DNA of 64,000 nt from NCBI RefSeq assembly GCF_019966515.1, contig NZ_JAIMIB010000013.1:62001-126000 (forward strand). Direction: 5' to 3'. Both the position numbers and the translations under genes were made by a program. A model generated the notes under the pieces. The model did no database searches, had not been told where the DNA came from, and worked only from the letters and a program-made list of their open reading frames with translations. Shown one piece after another: positions 9,355 through 18,305 of the stretch. Origin of the DNA: Roseovarius aestuarii (lineage in GTDB: Bacteria > Pseudomonadota > Alphaproteobacteria > Rhodobacterales > Rhodobacteraceae). Position 1 is the first letter of the stretch. Each line of letters begins with the position of its first letter.

Positions 9355-10080
9355 ATGAAAAAACTGGTACTTGCAACGGCGGCACTGGCGCTTTCGGCCG
9401 GTCTGGCCTGGTCGGCCGCGCACGAGAAAACCATTCGCATGGGCACCGAGGGCGCTTACCCTCCGTGGAACTTCATCAATGACGCCGGCGAAGTGGACGG
9501 TTTTGAGCGCGAGTTGGGCGACGAGCTGTGCAAACGCGCCGAGCTGACCTGTGAATGGGTCACCAATGAGTGGGACAGCATTATCCCCAACCTCGTCTCT
9601 GGCAACTACGATGTAATCATCGCGGGCATGTCGATCACAGACGAGCGCGATGAAGTCATTGATTTCACACAAAACTACACACAGCCTGACCCAACCCTGT
9701 ATGTGGCGTTGTCAATGGATGCCGATGTCGAGGGTGGCGTGATCGCAGCCCAGACTGGCACGATCCAGGCTGCACATATCGCGGAAAGCAACGCAACTCT
9801 GGTAGAGTTTGCCACGCCTGAAGAAACCATCGCAGCCGTGCGCAATGGTGAAGCGGATGCGGTATTTGCCGATGGCTCCTTCCTATTGCCCATCGCAGAC
9901 GAAGATGACACGCTGATGGTGCTCGACCAGAAAGTCCTGTTGGGCGGCGGTGTTGGCATGGGCGTGCGCGAAAGCGACGGTGAACTGCGGGCCACATTCG
10001 ATGCAGCCATTCAGTCGATGAAAGACGATGGCTCGCTGAACGAGCTGATCACCAAGTGGGAAATCGGCGAAACCTTCTGA
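9355..10080 (+). CDS. polar amino acid ABC transporter, periplasmic binding protein
   Basis: A 241-residue secreted solute-binding protein. A signal peptide (MKKLVLATAALALSAGL, cleavage after about residue 21) is followed by the class 3 fold opening with IRMGTEGAYPPWNF and DGFERELGDELC, and by the GMSITDERDEVIDF ligand-loop motif. These are typical of binding proteins for His, Lys/Arg/ornithine or opines. A strong ribosome site (GGGAG) precedes ATG 9355. A terminator-like hairpin sits between this gene and the permeases, a common way to keep the binding protein in excess. The exact amino acid is not predictable. Confidence 0.92.
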   Translation: MKKLVLATAALALSAGLAWSAAHEKTIRMGTEGAYPPWNFINDAGEVDGFERELGDELCKRAELTCEWVTNEWDSIIPNLVSGNYDVIIAGMSITDERDEVIDFTQNYTQPDPTLYVALSMDADVEGGVIAAQTGTIQAAHIAESNATLVEFATPEETIAAVRNGEADAVFADGSFLLPIADEDDTLMVLDQKVLLGGGVGMGVRESDGELRATFDAAIQSMKDDGSLNELITKWEIGETF

Positions 10081-10094
10081 TCTAACAAGGATCT

Positions 10095-10123
10095 GGCGGG
10101 GCCCCTTTCGGCCCCGCCGTTTT
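10095..10123 (+). terminator. intercistronic rho-independent-type hairpin
   Basis: A nine-base perfect stem (GGCGGGGCC at 10095-10103 and GGCCCCGCC at 10110-10118) with a six-base loop is followed by GTTTT. It lies between the binding protein stop and the first permease start. It probably ends most transcripts after the binding protein, giving more of it than of the membrane subunits. Confidence 0.75.
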
Positions 10124-10127
10124 ACTC

Positions 10128-11012
10128 ATGTTTTCATATTGCGCCGACCCCTCCACGCTATCGGGCCTGACATGGCTCAGCTGCTACCTCACCACGGGCA
10201 AGCATATGGCGTTCTACCTGTCCTTTGGGACGGTGCTTTTGCTGTTGGCCATTACCGCGCCCACGGCCCTCTTTTTTGGCTATCTTGGCGCCACGGCGGC
10301 GCGTTCGGTGGTCGCACCCATCCGCTGGATCGGCAAAACCTATATCGCGATTGTCCGCGGCGTGCCCGACATAGCGTTTTTCCTGTTTTTCGTGATTGCA
10401 CTGGATCAGGCCATTGAATGGTCGCGCCACAAAATTCTATGTCCAGAATGGGCGGAATCCGTGCGCCAGGGAAATGATTTTGTGGTTTGCGATGCGGCCA
10501 AGATGCCGCTTGGCAACGCCCCACAATGGATACACGAGACCTACGGGTTTTTCCTGGCCGTCTTCACCTTCGCCATCGTCTTCGGTGCCTTCGCCGCCAA
10601 CGTCCTTTTTGGTGCCATGCGCGCCGTGCCGCGCGCCCAGATGGAAACCGCCGAGGCCTATGGCATGAGCCGGAGGCAGGCATTCCGCCGGATCATGGTA
10701 CCTCAGATGTGGGTTTATGCCCTGCCCGGCCTGGGTAATCTCTGGATGGTGCTGATCAAGGCCACGCCGCTGCTTTTTCTCTTGGGGGTCGAGGATATCG
10801 TCTATTGGGCGCGTGAAATGGGCGGGTCCAAAACGACAAAATTCACCGACTACCCGCACGGGGACTGGCGCATGTGGTATTTCCTTGCGCTTCTGGTTTT
10901 CTACCTGGCCTTTACCCGTGTGTCGGAAATCTTTCTTGAGCGCACCATGACCCGGCTGACCAAGGGCCAGGCCACCACCGGTGGCGAAGCCCAGAGAAAG
11001 GCCGCAGCATGA
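10128..11012 (+). CDS. polar amino acid ABC transporter, permease 1 (HisQ/OccQ type)
   Basis: A 294-residue inner-membrane permease with about five helices, the first starting near residue 28. The EAA loop that contacts the ATPase is ETAEAYGMSRRQAFRRIMVP. A longer than usual periplasmic segment with two cysteines (around residues 105-125) separates helices 2 and 3. The start ATG 10128 lies just after the hairpin, whose descending arm is close to the ribosome site. The second permease begins 25 bases after the stop. Confidence 0.9.
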   Translation: MFSYCADPSTLSGLTWLSCYLTTGKHMAFYLSFGTVLLLLAITAPTALFFGYLGATAARSVVAPIRWIGKTYIAIVRGVPDIAFFLFFVIALDQAIEWSRHKILCPEWAESVRQGNDFVVCDAAKMPLGNAPQWIHETYGFFLAVFTFAIVFGAFAANVLFGAMRAVPRAQMETAEAYGMSRRQAFRRIMVPQMWVYALPGLGNLWMVLIKATPLLFLLGVEDIVYWAREMGGSKTTKFTDYPHGDWRMWYFLALLVFYLAFTRVSEIFLERTMTRLTKGQATTGGEAQRKAAA

Positions 11013-11037
11013 TTTTCGCGCGTTCCGGGGGCATCAC

Positions 11038-11844
11038 ATGAGCTGCTGGCAGACAATACAGGATTACGGGTTGCGCGCCGTCGGCATTGGTGAGCGGCTG
11101 CTGCCAAAAGAGGATTTCACCCTTTGCCAGCAGTTCACGCTGATCGGCTCGGGCATGATCTGGAACATCTATTTCGGCGTGCTGGCGCTGCTGGCGGGGT
11201 TCTTCTTTGCCACCGCGCTGGCACTTGGCAAGGGTTCGCGCAACATCTGGCTGCGCAAATCATCGGAATGGTTCATCTTCCTCTTTCGTGGCTCGCCTCT
11301 GTTCGTACAATTCTTCTTTGGGTACTTCCTGTTTCTCAGCCTCAAACAGGTCTTCCCGATTTTCACCCCCTTTACCGCTGCCTGGCTCGGCGCGCTGGTG
11401 GTGCTGTTTCTGAACACCTCTGCCTATACCGGCGAGATCTTTTATGGCGCACTACGATCGATCCCCAAGGGTGATGTCGAATCCGCTGATGCCTATGGTT
11501 TTTCTGGCTGGCCCCGGTTCAAGAAAATCGTGTGGCCGACCATGCTACGACTAGCCTGGCCCGCCTATACCAATGAGGCGATTTTCCTGTTTCATGCCAC
11601 CGCGCTGGTCTTTTTCTCGGGCTTTCCGGCCTGGCAGCAACGAGGTGATGCGCTTTATTACGCGAATTACTTTGCCGACAAGACGTTCAACCCGTTTGTC
11701 CCCTACCCGATCCTTGCGGGCTATTTCATCGTGTTGACCGTCGTGGTGATCAGCGTCTTCGGTCTGGCCAACCGCCGCCTCAACCGGCATTTGCCGCAGG
11801 AAGCGCGCAAAAAACTCAAGCTGAAAGTGAACGTGATCCGCTAA
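11038..11844 (+). CDS. polar amino acid ABC transporter, permease 2 (HisM/OccM type)
   Basis: The last gene of the importer, 268 residues. ATG 11038 is chosen because a GGGGG ribosome site precedes it; an in-frame GTG at 10981 would overlap permease 1. Membrane helices begin at about residue 40. The EAA loop reads ESADAYGFSGWPRFKKIVWP. Permeases of this type pair as heterodimers, here with the product of the preceding gene. The next gene downstream is convergent. Confidence 0.9.
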   Translation: MSCWQTIQDYGLRAVGIGERLLPKEDFTLCQQFTLIGSGMIWNIYFGVLALLAGFFFATALALGKGSRNIWLRKSSEWFIFLFRGSPLFVQFFFGYFLFLSLKQVFPIFTPFTAAWLGALVVLFLNTSAYTGEIFYGALRSIPKGDVESADAYGFSGWPRFKKIVWPTMLRLAWPAYTNEAIFLFHATALVFFSGFPAWQQRGDALYYANYFADKTFNPFVPYPILAGYFIVLTVVVISVFGLANRRLNRHLPQEARKKLKLKVNVIR

Positions 11845-11888
11845 CCACGTGAAGCCGCGCATCGACTGCGCGCGTTGACGCTGGCAGG

Positions 11889-12506
11889 TCACCCCGCCTC
11901 GACGATCAGCAGACAGGCCCCGAGCACTTTTCGCGTGTCATCAAACACGGTCGGTTTCTCCCCAATCCAACGCGAATAAAGGCGGCATTCCTGCGGCTGG
12001 TTCGTTTCGTAATTGCTGATCGCCAGGCGCACTTCGGATGCGACATTCCCGATCCTGGTATGAAAGTTCCCGTGAAACGTATCGCGGTGCAGCGCCTCCA
12101 TGCGAAGATGAAAAAGGGAACTCCGCGAGCGTGGAGAAATCTGCATCTCCGCCACTGCCCGCTCGATGGTGGCGTCCCAGATGGATAAGGCTTTGCGAAA
12201 CAACCCGCTTGCCTTTCCGCCCCGCCCCGCCGCTCGCATCAAGATACCCATGTTGACCAGCACCGTCGCACGACGCGGGTCGGTCTGTGCGAAACACAGT
12301 CGGGCGACCCAGGATGCTCTGCGGAAACAGGTCGCAGCCTGACCTTTGTCGCCATCCTTCCAGGCGATATTGCCAGCCACCATCAATTCTTCCCAGAGGA
12401 TATCCGACCGGCGCCATCCCGCCGCCAAGGCAACGCGCGCCTGCGGCGTGCTGAAATCAGACCCCCAGATACGCGGCGCGAACATGGTCGTTGTCATGTA
12501 GCTCAT
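11889..12506 (-). CDS. TPR-like protein overlapping the 3' end of livF
   Basis: A 205-residue soluble helical protein read in a different frame from livF. The frame is open upstream, but ATG 12506 has the only good ribosome site (GGAGGGA, eight bases upstream), so it overlaps the last 50 bases of livF and is probably translationally coupled to it. The region ITWKDG-like ... ATCFRRASWVARLCFAQTD and the following [19 protein letters not shown] are TPR-like helices. No catalytic motif is seen. Its role in the importer operon is unknown; a regulatory or scaffold role is only a guess. Confidence 0.7.
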   Translation of the reverse strand: MSYMTTTMFAPRIWGSDFSTPQARVALAAGWRRSDILWEELMVAGNIAWKDGDKGQAATCFRRASWVARLCFAQTDPRRATVLVNMGILMRAAGRGGKASGLFRKALSIWDATIERAVAEMQISPRSRSSLFHLRMEALHRDTFHGNFHTRIGNVASEVRLAISNYETNQPQECRLYSRWIGEKPTVFDDTRKVLGACLLIVEAG

Positions 12507-13164
12507 TCGCAGGTCCCTCCAGCGCCATATTCCCCGTCTCCAGCACATAGGCATGATCGGCCAGTTCCAGCGCCAGTTCAGCATTCTGTTCGACCAGTAC
12601 GACCGACAGGCCTTGTGCATTGATCTCTTCAATGATCACGGCGATTTCTTCGACGATGACCGGCGCAAGGCCCATCGACGGCTCATCCATCAGCAAAAGC
12701 TTGGGCGCGGACATCAGGGCGCGGCCAATCGCTAGCATCTGCTGTTCGCCCCCCGACATGGTCTTAGCCATCTGGCGGCGGCGCTCTTTCAGGCGCGGGA
12801 AACGGGTGAACACGCCCTCAAGATCGTTTTCAACCGCCGGCTTGTCGCGGCGTAAAAACGCGCCGGTGCGCAGGTTCTCCTCGACCGTCATATCGGGGAA
12901 AATCCGACGACCTTCGGGGACATGGGCGATGCCCTTGGCGACCACCTTGTCGCTGCTCAACCCATCCACGCGGGCACCGTTGAAGTGGATTTCACCACCC
13001 GCAAGCGGCACCATACCCGACATGGCGCGCAGCGTGGTGGTCTTGCCCGCCCCATTGCCGCCGATGATGGTGACGATTCCCCCCTCGGGCACGCTGATCG
13101 AAATATCCCGCACAGCCGAGACCTTGCCATAATTGACGCTCGCGCCTTTCATCTCAAGCAACAT
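12457..13164 (-). CDS. livF: branched-chain-type ABC transporter ATP-binding subunit (LivF type)
   Basis: A 235-residue ABC ATPase. Walker A is GGNGAGKT near residue 35, the signature is SGGEQQML, and Walker B is LLLMDEPSMGLAPV, all typical of LivF. It works with the LivG-type ATPase, whose gene ends 11 bases inside this one. The symbol marks the subunit type; the actual substrate (Leu/Ile/Val, another hydrophobic amino acid or an amide) is not known. Confidence 0.92.
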   Translation of the reverse strand: MLLEMKGASVNYGKVSAVRDISISVPEGGIVTIIGGNGAGKTTTLRAMSGMVPLAGGEIHFNGARVDGLSSDKVVAKGIAHVPEGRRIFPDMTVEENLRTGAFLRRDKPAVENDLEGVFTRFPRLKERRRQMAKTMSGGEQQMLAIGRALMSAPKLLLMDEPSMGLAPVIVEEIAVIIEEINAQGLSVVLVEQNAELALELADHAYVLETGNMALEGPANELHDNDHVRAAYLGV

Positions 13165-13921
13165 GGCGCGCGCCTCCCAGATAGGCCTCGATCACAGCCG
13201 GGTGCTTGCGGATTTCCTCGGGGCCGCCTTCAGCGAGGAATTTACCGAAACTCATGCAGGTGATCGTGTCACACAGCCCCATGATCGCCTGCATGTCATG
13301 TTCGACAATCAGGATGGTGATGCCATCGTCACGCAGCTTGCGCATCAGGTCCATCATCTGGCGGGTCTCTTCCGGATTCATGCCGGTAAAGGGCTCATCC
13401 AGCAGCATGACATCGGGATGGCTGGCATAGGCCACCGCCATCCCCAATGCGCGCTGATGGCCGTGACTCAGATCGCCCGCCAGATCGCTTTTCAGGTGAT
13501 CCAGCCCGAAGAATTCCAGCGCCTCGCCAGCCCGCGCCTCGGCCCCACGCCGGTCTTCACGGTCCCAGCCGACGATGGCGGCGAAGATGTTGGGGCGGAA
13601 CGGCATATGCGTGCCGACCAGCGCGTTCTGCATCACGGTGAGTTCCGCAAAGAGCGTCGAGTGCTGGAAGGTCCGCACCACGCCGCGCCTCGCGACCTCG
13701 TGCATCTTGAGGCCCGAAATATCCTCGCCACGCAGTCGCACCTGACCTTCAGTGGGTTTATAGAAACCGGAGATCATGTTGAACGTGGTGGTTTTGCCCG
13801 CGCCGTTGGGCCCGATCAGCCCGTGGATTTCACCATGCTCGACCTTGAAACTCAGGCCATCCACCGCCGTCAGCCCGCCAAAGCGCATGGTCAGCTTGTC
13901 CACTTCCAGAAACGTGGTCAT
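13154..13921 (-). CDS. livG: branched-chain-type ABC transporter ATP-binding subunit (LivG type)
   Basis: A 255-residue ATPase with Walker A GPNGAGKT near residue 37, a LivG-type variant signature LSHGHQRALGMA (His in place of the usual Gly at the third position), and Walker B VMLLDEPFTGMNPEE. It overlaps the LivM gene by four bases upstream and livF by eleven bases downstream, so the subunits are made from one coupled message. Confidence 0.92.
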   Translation of the reverse strand: MTTFLEVDKLTMRFGGLTAVDGLSFKVEHGEIHGLIGPNGAGKTTTFNMISGFYKPTEGQVRLRGEDISGLKMHEVARRGVVRTFQHSTLFAELTVMQNALVGTHMPFRPNIFAAIVGWDREDRRGAEARAGEALEFFGLDHLKSDLAGDLSHGHQRALGMAVAYASHPDVMLLDEPFTGMNPEETRQMMDLMRKLRDDGITILIVEHDMQAIMGLCDTITCMSFGKFLAEGGPEEIRKHPAVIEAYLGGARHVA

Positions 13922-14907
13922 GTCTTGGCCTCCTGCCCCTTGGCACCCTCGGGCACACGGCGACTAAAGAGCCTCTGCACCACGCTTTCCAGTCCCTTGG
14001 GCATGAACAGGATCGACAGGATCATGATCGCGCCATAAATGAGCGGGCGCATCTGCTCGAACCCCATTTCGCGCAGCACGATCTCGTTCAGGATGGTCAG
14101 CACGACACAACCCAGAATGGGCCCGTAGAAGGTGCCCGTACCGCCGACAATCGCCCATGTGAGGACAAACACCATCACCTCGACATCAAAGGAATTCGGG
14201 TTGATCGTGCCCACGTAATGCGCCAGCAGCGCGCCGCTGATGCCCGCAAACCCGCTGGCAATCGCAAAGGCCAGCGTGCGGTAGGCGCGCAGGTTCACGC
14301 CCGACGCCTCGGCCAACTTGTCCTGCCAGTGCACCGCGTGAAAGGTCAGACCGACCGGGCTGCGCTCGATCCGCCAGAGCACCCAGAGGCACAAGGCCAC
14401 TACCGCGCCCGACAGGTAATAGTAGCTGACGGGCTCGAAGAAATCGAAATCATAGATGCCGATGGAAAAATCCGGCATCGGGTCGATCCCCTTGATCCCC
14501 TTGGGCCCGCCAAACGGGTCGCGGAAACGCTTCCACAGCAAGCGGATGATCTCTCCGGCGGCGAAGGATCCGATCAGGAAGTAGAACCCTTTCATCCGGA
14601 AAAGCGGAAACGACAAAGCCACCGCCAACAGCGCCGCCGTGATCCCGCCCATCAGGATACCGAAGGGCACGTAAACCCCCCATTCCTTGGTGAAAAGCGC
14701 GCTGGCGTAGGCCCCCACTCCCATGATCACCACATGCCCCAAAGACCATTCGCCCGTGAGTGTCAGCAACCGGTAGGACGACACCAGCAAAATATTGATG
14801 GTCAGGAACACCAGAATTTCCTGCTGCGAGAAGCTTAGGCCATGTGGCAGGGCGATCAGCGCCGCACATGCCATGAGAAAGATCAGGAGATTACGCACGA
14901 TCCGCAC
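13918..14907 (-). CDS. livM: branched-chain-type ABC transporter permease (LivM type)
   Basis: A 329-residue inner-membrane permease with about nine or ten hydrophobic segments. The TLTGEWSLGHVVIMGVGAYA and EASGVNLRAYRTLAFAIASG motifs are characteristic of LivM. It pairs with the LivH-type permease, whose stop lies 17 bases inside the start of this gene. It ends with a basic cytoplasmic tail. Confidence 0.92.
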   Translation of the reverse strand: MRIVRNLLIFLMACAALIALPHGLSFSQQEILVFLTINILLVSSYRLLTLTGEWSLGHVVIMGVGAYASALFTKEWGVYVPFGILMGGITAALLAVALSFPLFRMKGFYFLIGSFAAGEIIRLLWKRFRDPFGGPKGIKGIDPMPDFSIGIYDFDFFEPVSYYYLSGAVVALCLWVLWRIERSPVGLTFHAVHWQDKLAEASGVNLRAYRTLAFAIASGFAGISGALLAHYVGTINPNSFDVEVMVFVLTWAIVGGTGTFYGPILGCVVLTILNEIVLREMGFEQMRPLIYGAIMILSILFMPKGLESVVQRLFSRRVPEGAKGQEAKT

Positions 14908-15763
14908 TCCCGAACAATCCGGTGGGTTTGACGATCAGCACCAGCAGCATCAGCGACAGCCCGACGATATCGGCGATCACCCCGTCCCAGAACGTGGTCA
15001 CGAACGTGTGCACGAAAGCATAGGCGACCGAGGCGACGATCGCCCCCTCAAGCGACCCAACCCCGCCGACGATGATCACGATAAAGGCAGTCACGATCAC
15101 CGAATGGCCCATATGCGGATTGACCGACACCAAAGGTGCGGTCAGCGCCCCCGCGATCCCCGCCAGACCCGCGCCGATGAACATCGCGATCCGCGCGGTC
15201 TGGTTGATCGAGATCCCTTGCAACGCCGCCGCCTCCGGATCCTGCGCCGCCGCCCGCAGGGCCCAGCCGAAGCGGGTTTTCTTCAGAAATATCCATAAGG
15301 CCGACAACAGAACCACCGCCGCGATGATCACGAACAGGCGCGCCAGCGGCAGCCGCACCCGGTCCGAAAACTCGATCACATGCTGGGTCACGGGCGGGAT
15401 ATGCTCCATCCGCACGCCAAAGCCCATCACCGCCAGCGATTGCAGGATCATCAGAAACCCGATCGAAGCGACCAGCCCTCCCAGCGGGTTGTCGCGCAGC
15501 GGCCGGAACAGCGCCCGTTCCATCGCCAGCCCTAGGCAGCCGACAAAGATCATGCCCACCGCGATGGCCAGAAAGAACGGCATCTGGAAATCAGTGTAAA
15601 GCAGCACGACCGCATAGGCCCCGGCCATGTAGAGCTCGCCATGGGCGAAATTCACCACGCCCATCACGCCGAAGATCAGCACAAGGCCCACCGCGATCAG
15701 GGAAATGTAAGAAGCGGCATAGACGGCATTCAGGCCGGTCTGCGCAAGGAGGTCCAGCATCAT
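14891..15763 (-). CDS. livH: branched-chain-type ABC transporter permease (LivH type)
   Basis: A 290-residue inner-membrane permease. The GVVNFAHGELYMAGAY motif near the N-terminus and GGVGSLEGAIVAS near the C-terminus are diagnostic of LivH. Start ATG 15763 (or the adjacent ATG 15760) follows a GAGATCGA ribosome site; the frame is open to 15808 but that leader does not resemble the family. It lies about 70 bases after the binding-protein gene and overlaps livM. Confidence 0.92.
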   Translation of the reverse strand: MMLDLLAQTGLNAVYAASYISLIAVGLVLIFGVMGVVNFAHGELYMAGAYAVVLLYTDFQMPFFLAIAVGMIFVGCLGLAMERALFRPLRDNPLGGLVASIGFLMILQSLAVMGFGVRMEHIPPVTQHVIEFSDRVRLPLARLFVIIAAVVLLSALWIFLKKTRFGWALRAAAQDPEAAALQGISINQTARIAMFIGAGLAGIAGALTAPLVSVNPHMGHSVIVTAFIVIIVGGVGSLEGAIVASVAYAFVHTFVTTFWDGVIADIVGLSLMLLVLIVKPTGLFGSADRA

Positions 15764-15830
15764 TCGATCTCGATTTGTTGGAGAACGGGGCGGTACGGGA
15801 TGCTGCACCGCCCCGGTTTAGGGAGGTGCG

Positions 15831-17120
15831 TCAGCCGCGTTGATCCCACATCTGGTCATAGGCCTTCATGTGCTTGACCAGCAGATCGCCATGCTTGTCA
15901 TACCAGGCCGGGATGTTGCGGAACTCCTTGATCGTGGCCTTGCCGTTCTCGATCGCGACCACCGGCCAGTCGCCAACCAGGGCGTTGTCGATGCCAAAAA
16001 GCTCTGTACCCCACCAATCCGCGTCGCCAAAGGCGTGCTTGCCCTTGCCATCCTTCATCGCGGCAATCACGGCGTCGGGCTCGGCTGACCCGGCTTTTTC
16101 GGCAGCAGCCTTCCAAAGATCCATGATTGACGCATATTCCCAGCTCACCGCGCCCCATTGACCGGGGAAGCGCTTGTTGAACTCGAAATAGAAGCCGTTG
16201 GGGTCGTCGAAATTAATGTTGTCGGCATTCAGCGCCATGTCGTCGAAATCCGGGAACTGGAAGACGAAACCTTCCATGAACTCTTCCGAGGTTTTCTCGA
16301 TCATCTGGTCGTAGAAATCCGCGGTGCAGCTGATGATCTGACCCTTGTAACCTTGCTGAAACAGCTGTTCGGCGATCGGGTGCACGTAATCGGAATAGCA
16401 GGTATCCAGGCAGACGATATCCGGATTACCCGAAATGAGCTTGGTCACCACCGGTGCGAAATCTGTTGTCGCCGGGTCAAAGAGCAGCGGATCGTCGAGC
16501 ATCTCGATCCCCGCCGCTTCGAACGCCGCGAGGTATGTCGCGACCGAAGGCAGGCCCAACGCGTCGTCCTGCGCGCACATCACAGCGGTCTTGAGGTCGG
16601 GCTTGTTCTCGGCCAGCCATTCGACGCCGGTGACGTTGTAGATCGGATGCACCTCGGCGGGCGCAATCAGCGTCGTGGTGTCGGGACTGAGGTCCGAGGG
16701 CAAAAGCGTCGAGAATAGCATGCCGGTCTTGTCTGCCACCGGCTGTACGCCGGGCCAGGTATCGCCGCCCAGCATCATGATGAAACTTACGCCATCCTCT
16801 CGGATCAGCTTGGTCGCCCCGGTCCGGGCCTTGGCCGGATCATATTCGTTGTCGTAGCCCACGAACTCGACCATGTAGTCGCCGTCCGAAAGCTTGATGC
16901 CTCCTGCGGCATTCACCCGCTCGGCCCAGATTTCGCACCCGTCGAGCCCCGGCTTGCCCCAGGCCGCCACCGGGCCGGTCAGCGGCGCCAGAAAGCCGAT
17001 CTTGATTACTTTGTCTGCCGCATGCGCCATTCTGGCCATACCGCTTGTAGCCGCCGCGGCCGCTGTCGATTGCAGGAAGGTCCTGCGCGTCAGGCCTGAC
17101 TTCACGATCTTGGATAACAT
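15831..17120 (-). CDS. branched-chain/amide-type ABC transporter, Tat-exported substrate-binding protein
   Basis: A 429-residue periplasmic binding protein of the Liv/Urt/Fmd class (Peripla_BP_6). The start at 17120 gives a clear twin-arginine leader, TRRTFLQSTAAAAATSG, with probable cleavage after AHA near residue 34. The mature part begins IKIGFLAPLTGPVAAWG, the usual first strand. Tat export of this subunit is less common than Sec export but known in this class. It is the first gene of a minus-strand operon with livH, livM, livG, livF and a TPR gene. The upstream region holds the palindromes described at 17211-17342. Confidence 0.9.
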   Translation of the reverse strand: MLSKIVKSGLTRRTFLQSTAAAAATSGMARMAHAADKVIKIGFLAPLTGPVAAWGKPGLDGCEIWAERVNAAGGIKLSDGDYMVEFVGYDNEYDPAKARTGATKLIREDGVSFIMMLGGDTWPGVQPVADKTGMLFSTLLPSDLSPDTTTLIAPAEVHPIYNVTGVEWLAENKPDLKTAVMCAQDDALGLPSVATYLAAFEAAGIEMLDDPLLFDPATTDFAPVVTKLISGNPDIVCLDTCYSDYVHPIAEQLFQQGYKGQIISCTADFYDQMIEKTSEEFMEGFVFQFPDFDDMALNADNINFDDPNGFYFEFNKRFPGQWGAVSWEYASIMDLWKAAAEKAGSAEPDAVIAAMKDGKGKHAFGDADWWGTELFGIDNALVGDWPVVAIENGKATIKEFRNIPAWYDKHGDLLVKHMKAYDQMWDQRG

Positions 17121-17210
17121 TGAATTTCTCCCTTGTTGAATAGCCCGTTTTCCGGGCCCCTTATTTTTTGCAAGCCTTTCAATAACCGATTTAATCGCAC
17201 GAACCAGGGG

Positions 17211-17342
17211 AACCAATTTCCGAAAATTGGTTGGCTTTACACTTAAGGGCTAGCAGGTAGATCCTAATTTGCCAACCAAAATTGGTTCTTTTCTGGTATT
17301 AATTGGTTTTTTGGTATTTTTTTGGTTCTAATTTTGAACCAA
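17211..17342. promoter_or_regulatory. cluster of three AACCAA/TTGGTT palindromes upstream of the liv-type operon
   Basis: Three inverted repeats share the same half site. Site 1 at 17211-17232 is nearly perfect (AACCAATTT and AAATTGGTT around a short centre). Site 2 at 17274-17287 is AACCAA-AA-TTGGTT. Site 3 at 17322-17342 is TTGGTTC-N7-GAACCAA, with the half sites in the opposite orientation. An extra half site AATTGGTT lies at 17301. The area is strikingly AT-rich. They lie about 90-220 bases before the binding-protein start, as expected for operators of a dimeric regulator; no regulator gene is adjacent. Confidence 0.55.
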
Positions 17343-17591
17343 TTGCGAGCTGAATTCTCGGATGAGACGAATGGCTAAAGAATCTTCCGCTCACGGATCA
17401 ACCCCGCAAAACCATTGGCATTCTCCGAGATGTTGAGGTGCGAAGACGGTGACCGAACCGGTCTGTACCCACTTGCCGTTCAACCCGAAACCCATCTGAT
17501 CTGCATTGATTGCAGCAGGCGCCAGCATAATTATCTTGCGCCAAACGCATACTCTGGGTCAGGATTGTACAATATTATTTTTGGGGGATTT
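17343..17591. other. upstream region of the LamG/MACPF cluster
   Basis: No gene is supported here. An open frame back to 17415 is continuous with the LamG gene but has no ribosome site at its first start, whereas ATG 17592 has a GGGGGATTT leader. The stretch around 17560-17580 (GTACAATATTATTTTT) is AT-rich and is the best place for a promoter of the downstream cluster, though no clear -35 element was found. Confidence 0.35.
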
Positions 17592-18305
17592 ATGAAAAGA
17601 CTTTACGTCGCGGCGTTGGCGCTCGGGTTGCAGTGTCAATCGGCGCAGGCCCAGACCACACTTCAGTCCGAAGATCTGGTAATCGATGAATTCAGGGACG
17701 TCGCACTTCAGTTCGATGGGAACTAGTCGGCAAGACTACCCGTCATTGGCGGATTTGATCTTGAGAATGGTGCAACGCTCGAAACTTGGATTGCGCCGAA
17801 CTGGGCGAAAAGCCCCGAGGAAGACCCATGCATCTTTTCCTTACTTGAGGACGGTGCCACGGTGTTGGCAGTACATGTTGATAACGAGCTCAATTACATC
17901 GGGCTTCGTAGTGGCAACAGCTACGGCGGCTATAGTGTCGACATTGATCCGTCGGTATTAAATCATCTCGCTGTGGCAACTTTCGGCGGCTACTGGGACG
18001 TCTACTGGAACGGTGAACCTTCGGGCATGATCGCCCTGCCGGTACTTTCGGCACAAGCTGATGAGCTTGTCGTCGGCGGATGCGGCGCTGAGGATCAATC
18101 GTATATCGGGTGGATCAGCAACTTCAGACTTTGGAACACCATCGTCTTCTGGGACGACGTTTACGCATTTATGCCCGTTACGACGAACATCCTCGACGAA
18201 GGGCATCCGATGCAGCCGTTCATCCGTGCCATGACGCGCATCCACGAGAATGGCACACCGTATATCACAACCTTGAATGGTGTAACCGCGGAGCAAGAAC
18301 AATGA
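17592..18305 (+). pseudogene. secreted LamG (concanavalin-like) protein gene with one in-frame TAG
   Basis: One continuous frame of 237 codons runs from ATG 17592 to TGA 18305, broken only by TAG at 17724-17726 (codon 45). The first 22 residues are a signal peptide ending AQA. The codons on either side of the TAG form an unbroken LamG opening: VALQFDGN, stop, SARLPVIGGFDLENGATLETW, and the fold then continues through WNGEPSGMIALP to GWISNFRLWN near the end. No base is gained or lost. Normal translation would give only a 44-residue product; the downstream part has a possible GTG start at 17862. The final TGA overlaps the ATG of the next gene (ATGA), implying coupled translation. It may be a recent nonsense mutant or a read-through gene. 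Confidence 0.7.

Noticed and set aside
13133-14038. Plus-strand 301-codon frame
   Set aside because: Antisense to livG and livM; high GC makes long shadow frames.
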